A model generated the notes under the pieces. The model was not told where the DNA came from. It did no database searches and was given only the letters and a program-made list of their open reading frames with translations. A stretch of 64,000 nt of DNA from Gigantopelta aegis (taxonomy: Eukaryota; Mollusca; Gastropoda; Neomphalida; Peltospiridae). The stretch lies in the NCBI RefSeq assembly GCF_016097555.1, contig NC_054708.1:4454796-4518795 (forward strand). Direction: 5' to 3'. Positions 23,319 through 33,665 of the stretch are shown here, in pieces (within the stretch, counting starts at the first letter, position 1; the number at the start of each line of letters is the position of its first letter). A program made the position numbers and the translations under genes.

Positions 23319-24052
23319 TTCACAACTTTGCCGTTTTCCGGAGTAGTATATCTATACATGTTGAATGTTTTGTCACCTATGTACAGAATCTATAAACCAA
23401 CATAAAATTAGGCCTATTTCTTATTTTTAATTTAAAAATTGTCTTCAAAACAGTTTTTAAAAATCGAAATAATCAAATGGAAATAAAAGCTTTGACCAAT
23501 ATAATATTCCTTTACTGATCATAACTAGTGCAAAGGTGGTTCAGTCCCAAAACGCTACATGTAGTCCTTCGATTTAAAATCGCAGACCCTAGTTTTAACC
23601 TGTGAAAATTAACACCAAGTTATAGTTTTATAACAGTTATAGTCATCCTTTCACGATGGATTCGTTTTGTTAGACCACGGTTATTGCGGCCGTTGAGTGA
23701 CGGGTATAATGATCGAGGACATAGTAATGTCTCATTTCAATGATCAAAAACCGGCTCTAATGGTTAAAAATACGCGGTAATGTTTAAAAACTAGCGACTA
23801 TGAAACGCATAAACCAGTCTTGCTAACGTGTTTCTGCTCTGGCTGAACGCAGTCTTGGTATGAAAGCTGCAATAACATGAATGTGAACAACGGGTGAAAG
23901 AGTTTATGTCAACTAACCAGCTCCATGCAGATTTCGCAGGTCGCATAGAGAATGCAGATACGTACACCATGACCATTTAATTAACTAAGAATGCACCCTT
24001 TACACCGTGTGAAGCGACTCCTTAAATCAAGTTATAGAAACATACATGCACG

Positions 24053-24095
<43 letters not shown>

Positions 24096-24471
24096 AATAT
24101 ACAATACAGATGTATAAATATTCATGACCAATCCCCAATGTTACCGACTTATTTCTCTCTCGTGTGGCTAGACTACAAACTACTGCTTACAAACACGAAT
24201 CACACACTGTAATGAATCATCAATACAAAAGGACAGAAAGGAAGTCTACTTTCGTATTAACGTTAGGTGCACTGTTCAGCTTAATGTTGGCATATTGATA
24301 AATAAATACCGGGGGTGGGGTAGGGGTGGGTGATGGTGGTGGTGGTGGTGGGGGGGGGGGATGTGACAGTTAAGCGCCCTCTATTTTGGCCATGAGGTTG
24401 GTCACAAATCTATGGCACACGCACAAAACAAAACCCCCAGAAAAAGTGTAATTTCCTGAAAGTAATTTACT
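23319..24471. other. Stretch without a recognised gene
   Basis: Contains a (CA)n at 24055-24093, a GGT/G-rich tract at 24310-24360, and at 23585 the phrase CGCAGACCCTAGTTTTAACC, which matches the end of the TTAA-type element at 3368; with 'gtttaaaaactagcgacta' near 23780 it may be another, degraded member. Confidence 0.4.
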
Positions 24472-24730
24472 TAGTTTAATACCACACTAGCGCACATTGA
24501 TTAATTAATCATCGGCTATGGGACGTAAAACATTTTGAGTCGATGTTTTCAGAAGAAACCCGAAACATTTTTCCATTAACAGCAAATGATTTTTATATGC
24601 AGTTTCCCACAGACAGGAAACATTAACCACGGCTTTTGATGTACTAATCAGATCATGGGTCCATCAAGATTCGATCCTATGACCAAAACACCTCGGACAT
24701 TCACTCTAACAACTGAGCTAGATTCCGCCT
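24472..24730 (-). mobile_element. Diverged SINE, tail 2
   Basis: The order of SINE landmarks on the minus strand is preserved (GAGTGAATGTCCGAGG, CATAGGATCGAATC, then CATCAAAAGCC, then GTGCGCTAGTGTGG), with many differences, so it is old. Flanks at 24372-24471 and 24765-24868 share 'aatctatggca' and a 'gtaatttcc/ttattttcc...gtaattt' phrase, suggesting the SINE sits between two local duplicates. Confidence 0.65.
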
Positions 24731-25018
24731 TTACTGATAAATAAACACCTGCGGGAAAAGAACGTCTCCTGTTATTTTGGCCGTCAGAGGTTTGAAAACC
24801 TGTGCACTGGCCCAAAATCTATGGCATAGAAACCAGATCATGTGTTATTTTCCAAGAGTAATTATTTTCTCTTCTTGCCTCCAGCGAGACGTCTGATGCC
24901 TTCACGGTTGCCCTTCTCTAGGCAATGTTTGTTCCAGTTCCTATAGATTTGGTACTGTTGGGTCCAGCTTCTTAATTTTGTGCCCCACTAGGATGTCCTA
25001 GATGTGTTCCAGCGATCT

Positions 25019-25129
25019 GGCTCCGTATTCATAAACGTACTTAAGTCAATGTATGATACTTATTTATGTACTTTAAGTATGTATTTAGGTAACATACATT
25101 GACTTAAGTACGTTTATGAATACGGAGCC
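25019..25129. mobile_element. Perfect hairpin MITE
   Basis: GGCTCCGTATTCATAAACGT ... is followed after a short loop by its exact inverse ending ATGAATACGGAGCC. Stem of about 37 bp, total 111 bp. Confidence 0.8.
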
Positions 25130-25652
25130 TGGACTCATGGTTGGCCATGATGAATGGTCGTGGTGACATTTTGCTGAAATAACCATGTTACGGTTCGAAA
25201 ACGGCGTGGTCTCGCCTTATCGTCCATGTAGACAGCCCTGTAGCCAGATGCTGATGATCAAACTGTGGTACAATACATGGTGTACACATAAAATAGGTGC
25301 GATAAAGATTTATTAAATTGTACTGTATGACTGGATCCAGGATTTGTCGCCTATGTCTGTCACTCGTTAGATTCCACTGTACTGAGACCATGCCCAGCTT
25401 GCAGAGATTGGGCAGGCAATATCCCATATCAGGACTGATCCTCCGCCAAATGCGACTGTGGGACGAGTATGCCATGTATGTTTACCACCAGAGCCGAATG
25501 CGCCAGTCTGTGGCACGAAACATCAACCTGGTATCATCCGAACAGGGATCTTCCTCCAGGTCCTAAGGTTCCCGAGTCGTCTCGCCAAACCACGTCACTG
25601 GTGAAGTCAGAGGGTAGGCCTGGGATGGGCATGCCAGAACCTTCATTGGATA
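25130..25652. other. Unrecognised stretch with a weak open frame
   Basis: Overlapping 80-95 codon frames on both strands (25188-25566). The plus frame contains LQRLGRQYPISGLILRQMRL and QSRMRQSVARNINLV, which look protein-like but match nothing I know. Possibly a TE-gene remnant. Confidence 0.25.
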
Positions 25653-25789
25653 TGGACACGTAAAACCCGTTCCCATGTCATGTCAAACAGTGCCTGCGGT
25701 GACGATCTATTAACATAGGATATGGGCACGTAAAACCCGTTCCCATGTCATGTCAAACAGTGCCTGCGCTGACGATCTATTAACATAGG
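25653..25789. repeat. Tandem duplicate, 68 bp x 2
   Basis: GATATGGGCACGTAAAACCC ... GACGATCTATTAACATAGGA occurs twice with one or two changes. Confidence 0.9.
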
Positions 25790-26049
25790 AAGCCTCCTTG
25801 ACCTCAAACAAATTAATTGTGTATGAGGTCTTTTCAATTTTTATACCGATGTCATTTCTTTCTTTGACTCCCAATAGCTGATGTGGTTTTCCTGCTGGGG
25901 TGTCGTTAAACATTCATTCACATACATTTTAAATTTAGTTTTTCTTTTACATTCTTTTACATTCATTCAGACACATTTAAATAAACGTTGTTGTTGTTTT
26001 TTGTCTTACTTTATATAATGAAGATAAAAATCAAGCTTGTACCCAACCT

Positions 26050-26078
26050 CACCCCCCCCCCCCCCCCCCCCCCCCCCC
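26050..26078. repeat. Long C run
   Basis: About 29 consecutive C. Confidence 0.95.
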
Positions 26079-26791
26079 AAACACCGTTGCTCCTGTACTA
26101 AGAGTGTGCCTGCCACTGCAGGTATCGTTCCTACAGACCTGCACCAATTGGTTTTCGGCGGGTCTACACTAGCGGTTCCTTGTTAGAAAAATAATCTATT
26201 AGTTTAACAGATGCGCGCCAGTAACCGACTCTGAAGGCTATATAGCATTGAGCAGATACCAGACACCTACACATATATACTTAACATGCAGTACACACAC
26301 TCCGTGTTTTAAACAGTAAAACTTTCACTTTCATACGATTTGCGAGTGTTAGACACGGTGGCAATTCTTGTACCCTACAACACGCTCTGAATAACGTTTT
26401 CAACACTAATGAACTAAATACTTACGAATTTGGGCGGCATTTTGACGACAACAACAACACAAGCTATGCTCTCTATGCAGCTTTCTCACTCTACGATAAA
26501 TACTCGCCGGCTGTAGATACGGACTGACTCATCTGGCGGGGCGATATCGTTTTGCACACGGCACACACTATTTACAACTTCCATAGTTTCGCCAATCGAT
26601 GAATGCATATTTACTGTAAGCTAACATCTTTACAAACACTTTGATTGCGATCTATCGACAGCAAGTGGTCTTAGTAATCTGTTACAACGCCACACCATAG
26701 CAACCATACTGCATTGTTTAGTTAAAGAAGAGGCTTCAGGGTACCTGGGGGTGGGGGTGGGGTGGGGTGGGGGGGTGGTGGGGGGGGGGAG
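26079..26791. other. Stretch without a recognised gene
   Basis: Unique-looking sequence ending in a G-rich tract at 26747-26790, directly left of the tandem duplication. Confidence 0.35.
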
Positions 26792-26884
26792 TAGCCCAAG
26801 TACTCTGCTTTTCGAGAGCTGTACGCACATTTAAGTTATATTCGCGATTATAACTCTTCAAATGTCCGTCTAGCTCTCGAAAGT
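26792..26884. mobile_element. Short fold-back relative of the 6498 element (copy in duplication 1)
   Basis: TAGCCCAAGTACTCTG, then CGAGAGCTGTACGCACATTT and an inverse AAATGTCCGTCTAGCTCTCG. The same words form the ends of the element at 6498-7444. A second copy is at 29451-29543. Confidence 0.65.
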
Positions 26885-26898
26885 TAAATATATTTTTT

Positions 26899-27195
26899 AC
26901 GTTTAACGACACTACTAGAGCACATTGATTTATTAATCATTGGCTATTGGATGTCAAACATTCGATAATTCCGACATAGTCTAAAGAGGAAACCCACTAC
27001 TTGTTTCCATTAGTAGGAAGGGATATTTTATGTGCAAAATCCCACAGGCAGGAGAGCACATACCACGGCCTTGATATGCCAGTCGTGGTACACCGACTTG
27101 AATGAGAAATAGCCCAATGGACCCACCGCCGGGGATCGATCCTAGACCGACCGCGTATCAGGCGAGCGCTTCACCACTGGGCTACGTCTCGCCCC
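26899..27195 (-). mobile_element. SINE, head B with tail 2 (duplication copy 1)
   Basis: Minus strand from GGGGCGAGACGTAGCCCAGT to GTCGTTAAACGT. A duplicate is at 29558-29854. Confidence 0.9.
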
Positions 27196-27444
27196 TATCA
27201 TCTGCCATGGTCCCACACCCACTTTGCGTATTGTTGTGTCTAGATGGCTGGAAATACCGTATTTGAACACCTACATTTTTTTCTTTTCGGCGGGTCCTGA
27301 CACCGACATTCGCATCCCTCCGAAGACGGAATCCGGGGGTGGGCGTGCCTGGACCGTAGGGATATGGGCACGTTAAATAGTTCCGCATCCGCATCCGCAT
27401 CCCTCAGGCTATCGCGCTGACAGTGACCGGACTATGATCCGTTT

Positions 27445-28137
27445 GGCCACAGACCAAAATTAATTACGCTAAATGTTTCTATATAGCGTTAGTGGCTATA
27501 ACATTTTTATTAATATCAGCAGGCCCATGGATTTTTGTATGTACCTTTGTCTGCCTGGGGGAAACATACCCTGAAAAGGACAACCCCTGTTGTCCAGCTC
27601 TTTCTCCCAGGCGTAGCCCAGTGGTACAGCGCTCGTTCGATGCGCGGTCGGTGGGCCCATTGGGCTATTTCTCGTTCCAGCCAGTGCACCACGACTGGTA
27701 TATCAAAGGGCGTGGTATGTACTACCCTGTCTGTGGGATGGTTGAAAAGAGTAGCCCGTTTAGTGGCGACAGCGGGTTTCCTCTCTCAATATGTGTGTGG
27801 TCCTTAACCATATGTCCGACGCCATATAACCGTAAATTTTTCTTTTGTTTCTTTCGCCCAGGATATTGATTTAAACAAACACGCCCACTAAACCTGGCCG
27901 GAGTACACCCATTTTACACAAAAAGCACTACTTTTGCATGAGCCGGAATTACCACAAACAAGTCTTCAATGTCAACAAGTTACACACGTTTACAAACTAC
28001 ATGCTCTCCCCTGTCAACTTCAGTCAAATAGTTGCCACTTCAAAGCTGTCTGCAATGAAATAATCAGTCAAACAGTAGACTACATGTGCGGACAATTTCC
28101 GGACAACCAAATGGGAAGATAACTGTGATCTGTGGCC
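27445..28137. mobile_element. 4-bp-TSD DNA transposon carrying a nested SINE (copy 1)
   Basis: Ends GGCCACAGACCAAAATTAAT and, other strand, GGCCACAGATCACAGTTATC. GTTT is duplicated at 27441-27444 and 28138-28141. The relative at 18188-18638 lacks the internal SINE and so provides an empty site. Duplicate at 30104-30796. Confidence 0.82.
27610..27860 (+). mobile_element. SINE, head B with tail 1, nested in the DNA element (copy 1)
   Basis: GCGTAGCCCAGTGGTACAGC at the head; the end is near GACGCCATATAACCGTAAAT. Flanks CTCCCAG and CGCCCAG look like its target duplication; the empty site reads TTTCTCCCAGCATATTGG on the inverse of 18455-18475. Duplicate at 30269-30519. Confidence 0.85.
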
Positions 28138-28223
28138 GTTTACGTCAAAAGGGAATTGATAAAGTGACATAAAACTTATATAAAAACATATTAAACGTGC
28201 TTTACAATTACAGTTACAAAAAA

Positions 28224-28592
28224 AGTAAAGTTTGTTTTCTTTAACGACGCCACTAGAGCACATTGATTTTTTTTTATCTTATCATCGGCTATTGAACGTC
28301 AAACATATATAGTCATTCTGACACTGTTTCTAGAGGAAACCCGCTGTCGCCACATAGGCTACTCTTTTACGACAGGTAGCAAGGGATCTTTTATTTGCAC
28401 TTCCCACAGGCAGGATAGCACAAACCATGGCCTTTGTTGAACCAGTTATGGATCACTGGTCGGTGCAAGTGGTTTACACCTACCCATTGAGCCTTGGGGA
28501 GCACTCACTCGGGTTTTGGAATCCCATGCCTCGACTGGGATCCGAACCCAGTACCTACCAGCCTGTAGACCGATGGCCTAACCACGACGCCG
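28224..28592 (-). mobile_element. SINE, head A with tail 2 (copy 1)
   Basis: Minus strand from CCGGCGTCGTGGTTAGGCCA to GTCGTTAAAGAAAACAAAC. It combines the A head with the other tail. Duplicate at 30883-31251. Confidence 0.9.
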
Positions 28593-29154
28593 GTATATAT
28601 ATCAGTTGCAAATGCCATATTTCGCTATTTTTACATTTGTTATAAATAATTACATATTAATCAATCTTTGCATAAATAACTTTGATAAGCCCGCCGGAGA
28701 CAAGTACATGATTGTGTTACGCAACTACAGCGAACATGTTGGCAACACAATTCTGTTGGACGTCATCTAAATATTCTCCAATATTCTATTAGTCTGTCGA
28801 GACAGCTCCAAGGTTCACTGTACGAAGTTTCAGAACCCAATAAAAAATGTTAAAAGAAAGACTTCAGAAATTTCATTGTTAAATTTTTATTTACATTTTA
28901 AAAAAATTAATAAAAATTCAGTCAAAATGTTCGAAATATATATGTAATACCTTGTGAAAAATAAAATAATTCGCCCTGAAAATGTTTATGGTAGCTCTAC
29001 CCAATTGTACCCCGTGCAAGAGGATTAAACAACACAAAACAGAACGCATGGCTCCCACACCCAAAGGAATTTTGTTGAAATGTATACCTCGTGGTGGAAA
29101 ACTATTGATCCTATCGCAGATGTTAAACGTCAGTCTGTGGTACATTCAGACCAG

Positions 29155-29255
29155 AGGCCCAGTTTTACGAAACGATCTTAGCGTTAACATCAACATAAGT
29201 TCATAAGCACTAAAAGGCGATTTTAGCGCTAAGGTCGCTTAGTAAAATGAGGCCT
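29155..29255. mobile_element. Small hairpin MITE (copy 1)
   Basis: AGGCCCAGTTTTACGAAACG ... CGCTTAGTAAAATGAGGCCT: imperfect inverted ends around a short core. Duplicate near 31814-31914. Confidence 0.55.
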
Positions 29256-29557
29256 AGGCCCGTAGGAATGATATCTGGGGGGGGGGGGGTGTAAAAATTT
29301 TTTTAGCTTGTTTTGTTTAACGACACCACTGGAGCACATTGCCTATACTATGGGGGGGGGGGCATGATGAGACACTTGACTGCAATGGCTGATACACAAG
29401 CGTGCATTATAATCCAACATTCTCCTTAAATGGGATAATGAAGAAAAAACTAGCCCAAGTACTCTGCTTTTCGAGAGCTGTACGCACATTTAAGTTATAT
29501 TCGCGATTATAACTCTTCAAATGTCCGTCTAGCTCTCGAAAGTTAAATATATTTTTT

Positions 29558-29854
29558 ACGTTTAACGACACTACTAGAGCACATTGATTTATTAATCATT
29601 GGCTATTGGATGTCAAACATTCGATAATTCCGACATAGTCTAAAGAGGAAACCCACTACTTGTTTCCATTAGTAGGAAGGGATATTTTATGTGCAAAATC
29701 CCACAGGCAGGAGAGCACATACCACGGCCTTGATATGCCAGTCGTGGTACACCGACTTGAATGAGAAATAGCCCAATGGACCCACCGCCGGGGATCGATC
29801 CTAGACCGACCGCGTATCAGGCGAGCGCTTCACCACTGGGCTACGTCTCGCCCC
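29558..29854 (-). mobile_element. SINE, head B with tail 2 (copy 2)
   Basis: Exact duplicate of the SINE at 26899-27195. Confidence 0.9.
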
Positions 29855-30103
29855 TATCATCTGCCATGGTCCCACACCCACTTTGCGTATTGTTGTGTCT
29901 AGATGGCTGGAAATACCGTATTTGAACACCTACATTTTTTTCTTTTCGGCGGGTCCTGACACCGACATTCGCATCCCTCCGAAGACGGAATCCGGGGGTG
30001 GGCGTGCCTGGACCGTAGGGATATGGGCACGTTAAATAGTTCCGCATCCGCATCCGCATCCCTCAGGCTATCGCGCTGACAGTGACCGGACTATGATCCG
30101 TTT

Positions 30104-30796
30104 GGCCACAGACCAAAATTAATTACGCTAAATGTTTCTATATAGCGTTAGTGGCTATAACATTTTTATTAATATCAGCAGGCCCATGGATTTTTGTATG
30201 TACCTTTGTCTGCCTGGGGGAAACATACCCTGAAAAGGACAACCCCTGTTGTCCAGCTCTTTCTCCCAGGCGTAGCCCAGTGGTACAGCGCTCGTTCGAT
30301 GCGCGGTCGGTGGGCCCATTGGGCTATTTCTCGTTCCAGCCAGTGCACCACGACTGGTATATCAAAGGGCGTGGTATGTACTACCCTGTCTGTGGGATGG
30401 TTGAAAAGAGTAGCCCGTTTAGTGGCGACAGCGGGTTTCCTCTCTCAATATGTGTGTGGTCCTTAACCATATGTCCGACGCCATATAACCGTAAATTTTT
30501 CTTTTGTTTCTTTCGCCCAGGATATTGATTTAAACAAACACGCCCACTAAACCTGGCCGGAGTACACCCATTTTACACAAAAAGCACTACTTTTGCATGA
30601 GCCGGAATTACCACAAACAAGTCTTCAATGTCAACAAGTTACACACGTTTACAAACTACATGCTCTCCCCTGTCAACTTCAGTCAAATAGTTGCCACTTC
30701 AAAGCTGTCTGCAATGAAATAATCAGTCAAACAGTAGACTACATGTGCGGACAATTTCCGGACAACCAAATGGGAAGATAACTGTGATCTGTGGCC
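30104..30796. mobile_element. 4-bp-TSD DNA transposon carrying a nested SINE (copy 2)
   Basis: Duplicate of 27445-28137, including the nested SINE at 30269-30519. Confidence 0.82.
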
Positions 30797-30882
30797 GTTT
30801 ACGTCAAAAGGGAATTGATAAAGTGACATAAAACTTATATAAAAACATATTAAACGTGCTTTACAATTACAGTTACAAAAAA

Positions 30883-31251
30883 AGTAAAGTTTGTTTTCTT
30901 TAACGACGCCACTAGAGCACATTGATTTTTTTTTATCTTATCATCGGCTATTGAACGTCAAACATATATAGTCATTCTGACACTGTTTCTAGAGGAAACC
31001 CGCTGTCGCCACATAGGCTACTCTTTTACGACAGGTAGCAAGGGATCTTTTATTTGCACTTCCCACAGGCAGGATAGCACAAACCATGGCCTTTGTTGAA
31101 CCAGTTATGGATCACTGGTCGGTGCAAGTGGTTTACACCTACCCATTGAGCCTTGGGGAGCACTCACTCGGGTTTTGGAATCCCATGCCTCGACTGGGAT
31201 CCGAACCCAGTACCTACCAGCCTGTAGACCGATGGCCTAACCACGACGCCG
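30883..31251 (-). mobile_element. SINE, head A with tail 2 (copy 2)
   Basis: Duplicate of the SINE at 28224-28592. Confidence 0.9.
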
Positions 31252-32246
31252 GTATATATATCAGTTGCAAATGCCATATTTCGCTATTTTTACATTTGTT
31301 ATAAATAATTACATATTAATCAATCTTTGCATAAATAACTTTGATAAGCCCGCCGGAGACAAGTACATGATTGTGTTACGCAACTACAGCGAACATGTTG
31401 GCAACACAATTCTGTTGGACGTCATCTAAATATTCTCCAATATTCTATTAGTCTGTCGAGACAGCTCCAAGGTTCACTGTACGAAGTTTCAGAACCCAAT
31501 AAAAAATGTTAAAAGAAAGACTTCAGAAATTTCATTGTTAAATTTTATTTACATTTTAAAAAAATTAATAAAAATTCAGTCAAAATGTTCGAAATATATA
31601 TGTAATACCTTGTGAAAAATAAAATAATTCGCCCTGAAAATGTTTATGGTAGCTCTACCCAATTGTACCCCGTGCAAGAGGATTAAACAACACAAAACAG
31701 AACGCATGGCTCCCACACCCAAAGGAATTTTGTTGAAATGTATACCTCGTGGTGGAAAACTATTGATCCTATCGCAGATGTTAAACGTCAGTCTGTGGTA
31801 CATTCAGACCAGAGGCCCAGTTTTACGAAACGATCTTAGCGTTAACATCAACATAAGTTCATAAGCACTAAAAGGCGATTTTAGCGCTAAGGTCGCTTAG
31901 TAAAATGAGGCCTAGGCCCGTAGGAATGATATCTGGGGGGGGGGGGGGGGTGTAAATTTTTTTTTAGCTTGTTTTGTTTAACGACACCACTGGAGCACAT
32001 TGCCTATACTATGGGGGGGGGGGGCATGATGAGACACTTGACTGCAATGGCTGATACACAAGCGTGCATTATAATCCAACATTCTCCTTAAATGGGATAA
32101 TGAAGAAAAAACTAACGAAATAATAGTTTAGGAAATATGTTTTAATGAAAACTGGTGTATAAAGAGTTGTAAATGTGCGTAAAACCTGTAAATAATGTCT
32201 TTAAAGGTAGTAACAGTTGAAAGGCTTAGTCGCCTATATATTATTA

Positions 32247-32248
<2 letters not shown>

Positions 32249-32287
<39 letters not shown>
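32249..32287. repeat. (AT)n microsatellite
   Basis: About 19 AT units. Confidence 0.95.
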
Positions 32288-32288
<1 letters not shown>

Positions 32289-33599
32289 TCGAAAACCATA
32301 CCCCCTCCAGAATTTGATAACTTTGCAAATTAGATGTAAATTAATCAAGGTCACGGCACTAGGTTTATTGACATTTAAGCAAATGTACTATGGTGACACT
32401 CCATAATTGACGAATGCAGTCATTCATCAAATAAAAATATTTCAATAGCAATTTTACACTGAAAGCTGTCCAGCGTTCAGAAAACAAAAAACATTATGCA
32501 CTAGTTAAGTTTGATGTAAGGACACCCAAAATGACGTCATTTCCATTAAAAAAGGCACTGCGCCACATATTCTTATGTCATTTGAATATCTGGTAATGGA
32601 GGACTGGAATTAAAGTTGCAGGTACAGTTTACAAAAACGCGTTGTATCAAGCTTGAGATTATATGATAAAGAGATTATTATGCTCGCATAATACATTTTT
32701 TATTCCTAATATATGATATTGACAATACCGAAAAACACTCTGGTACATACATCATGGGCTGATATGGTTGGCGGGACGTAAAGGGATTATACACCTCTCT
32801 TTTTTGACAGACATCTTTATGGTGTGGCTGACAAAACCAGCTTCCTCCACCTGGAAATCAGCTTATATGACACTAGATTTTACTATAAAGGTGTTGGACA
32901 AAATGCCTAAATAACTATTACAAGATAGATATATATAAAAATAGAATTCATCATTTGTATATTGTTATAAAAAATATCAAGCCCTGTCAATTGGAGCTTA
33001 TAATTGCCTTCTCAAAATGAATTTTCTGAGTTTCTTTTTTGAGTTCAGGTCTCACTACACAGATGTCATCTGCCATAAAAACCCCATGTTAAATTGCCCA
33101 ACTTCAAATGAAGATTGCCAACAGAACGGGTTCTCATTGGCACTAACAACATACACCATTGCGAACATACATTATATAAGCATTTAATTTTACTCCAAAA
33201 TTGAGAACATTTCCATCTCAGTTTTTTGCTATATGACCGCATCTAGCCATAGTACCGGACCGAACAGGTGGTTCATTAACCGATTCACTCCGGCTGTCTC
33301 TTACACTATACACCCATGTCCCAAAACGTCGATGCACAATATTACAAAATAACATAGGCAAAATACAGCCAGAAGGCTTACCATTAAACATATATTTTGT
33401 TTTAATTCTTCACCATTTCCTAGAAGTGAATATGTGAACTATAACATGTGTCACAATTAGGAACTATAGTGGACCGTGATGAATGAACTCTGTCCCTGAA
33501 GTGAACTGTGTAGTGAGACCGTAGACATTGATTTTATAAACAATACAAATATTATCCCTAAACTTCAAACAATTCTCTTTTCCTAATAAGTTAATGTTG
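32288..33599. other. 3' flank and probable 3' UTR of the KYAT gene
   Basis: No exon. The 3' UTR of the minus-strand KYAT gene should occupy its high end; AATAAA on the minus strand occurs near 32698 and 32361. The phrase AGAATTTGATAACTTTGCAA (32312) recurs at 52555, so a short dispersed repeat is present at both. Confidence 0.45.
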
Positions 33600-33665
33600 T
33601 CATTTTCCCAGTGATGACTTCCATTCTTTCAAAATCTGTTCTGCTTTCTGTAAAGTTGCATCTTC
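33600..33665 (-). CDS. KYAT3: KYAT exon 13, C-terminus
   Basis: [21 protein letters not shown] and TGA stop. The 'A(T/S)L..A...L..W' ending is that of human KYAT1/3. Acceptor ATTGCAG. Confidence 0.92.
   Translation of the reverse strand, partial: EDATLQKAEQILKEWKSSLGK

Larger units (their letters stand above)
26792..29450. repeat. 2.66 kb tandem duplication, copy 1
   Basis: From TAGCCCAAGTACTCTGC to AATGAAGAAAAAAC. It is followed directly by copy 2; every landmark is offset by 2658-2659 bases. Differences seen are only in homopolymer lengths (for example near 28888 and 29278-29300). It contains two or three SINEs, a DNA element, a fold-back end and a MITE. Confidence 0.95.
29451..32112. repeat. 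2.66 kb tandem duplication, copy 2
   Basis: Copy of 26792-29450 in the same orientation. At the right edge the sequence continues TAACGAAATAATAG, so the junction shares only two or three bases with either outer border. Confidence 0.95.

Noticed and set aside
27492-27869. 125-codon frame present twice (also 30151-30528)
   Set aside because: It runs across a DNA element and a nested SINE and is doubled only by the tandem duplication.
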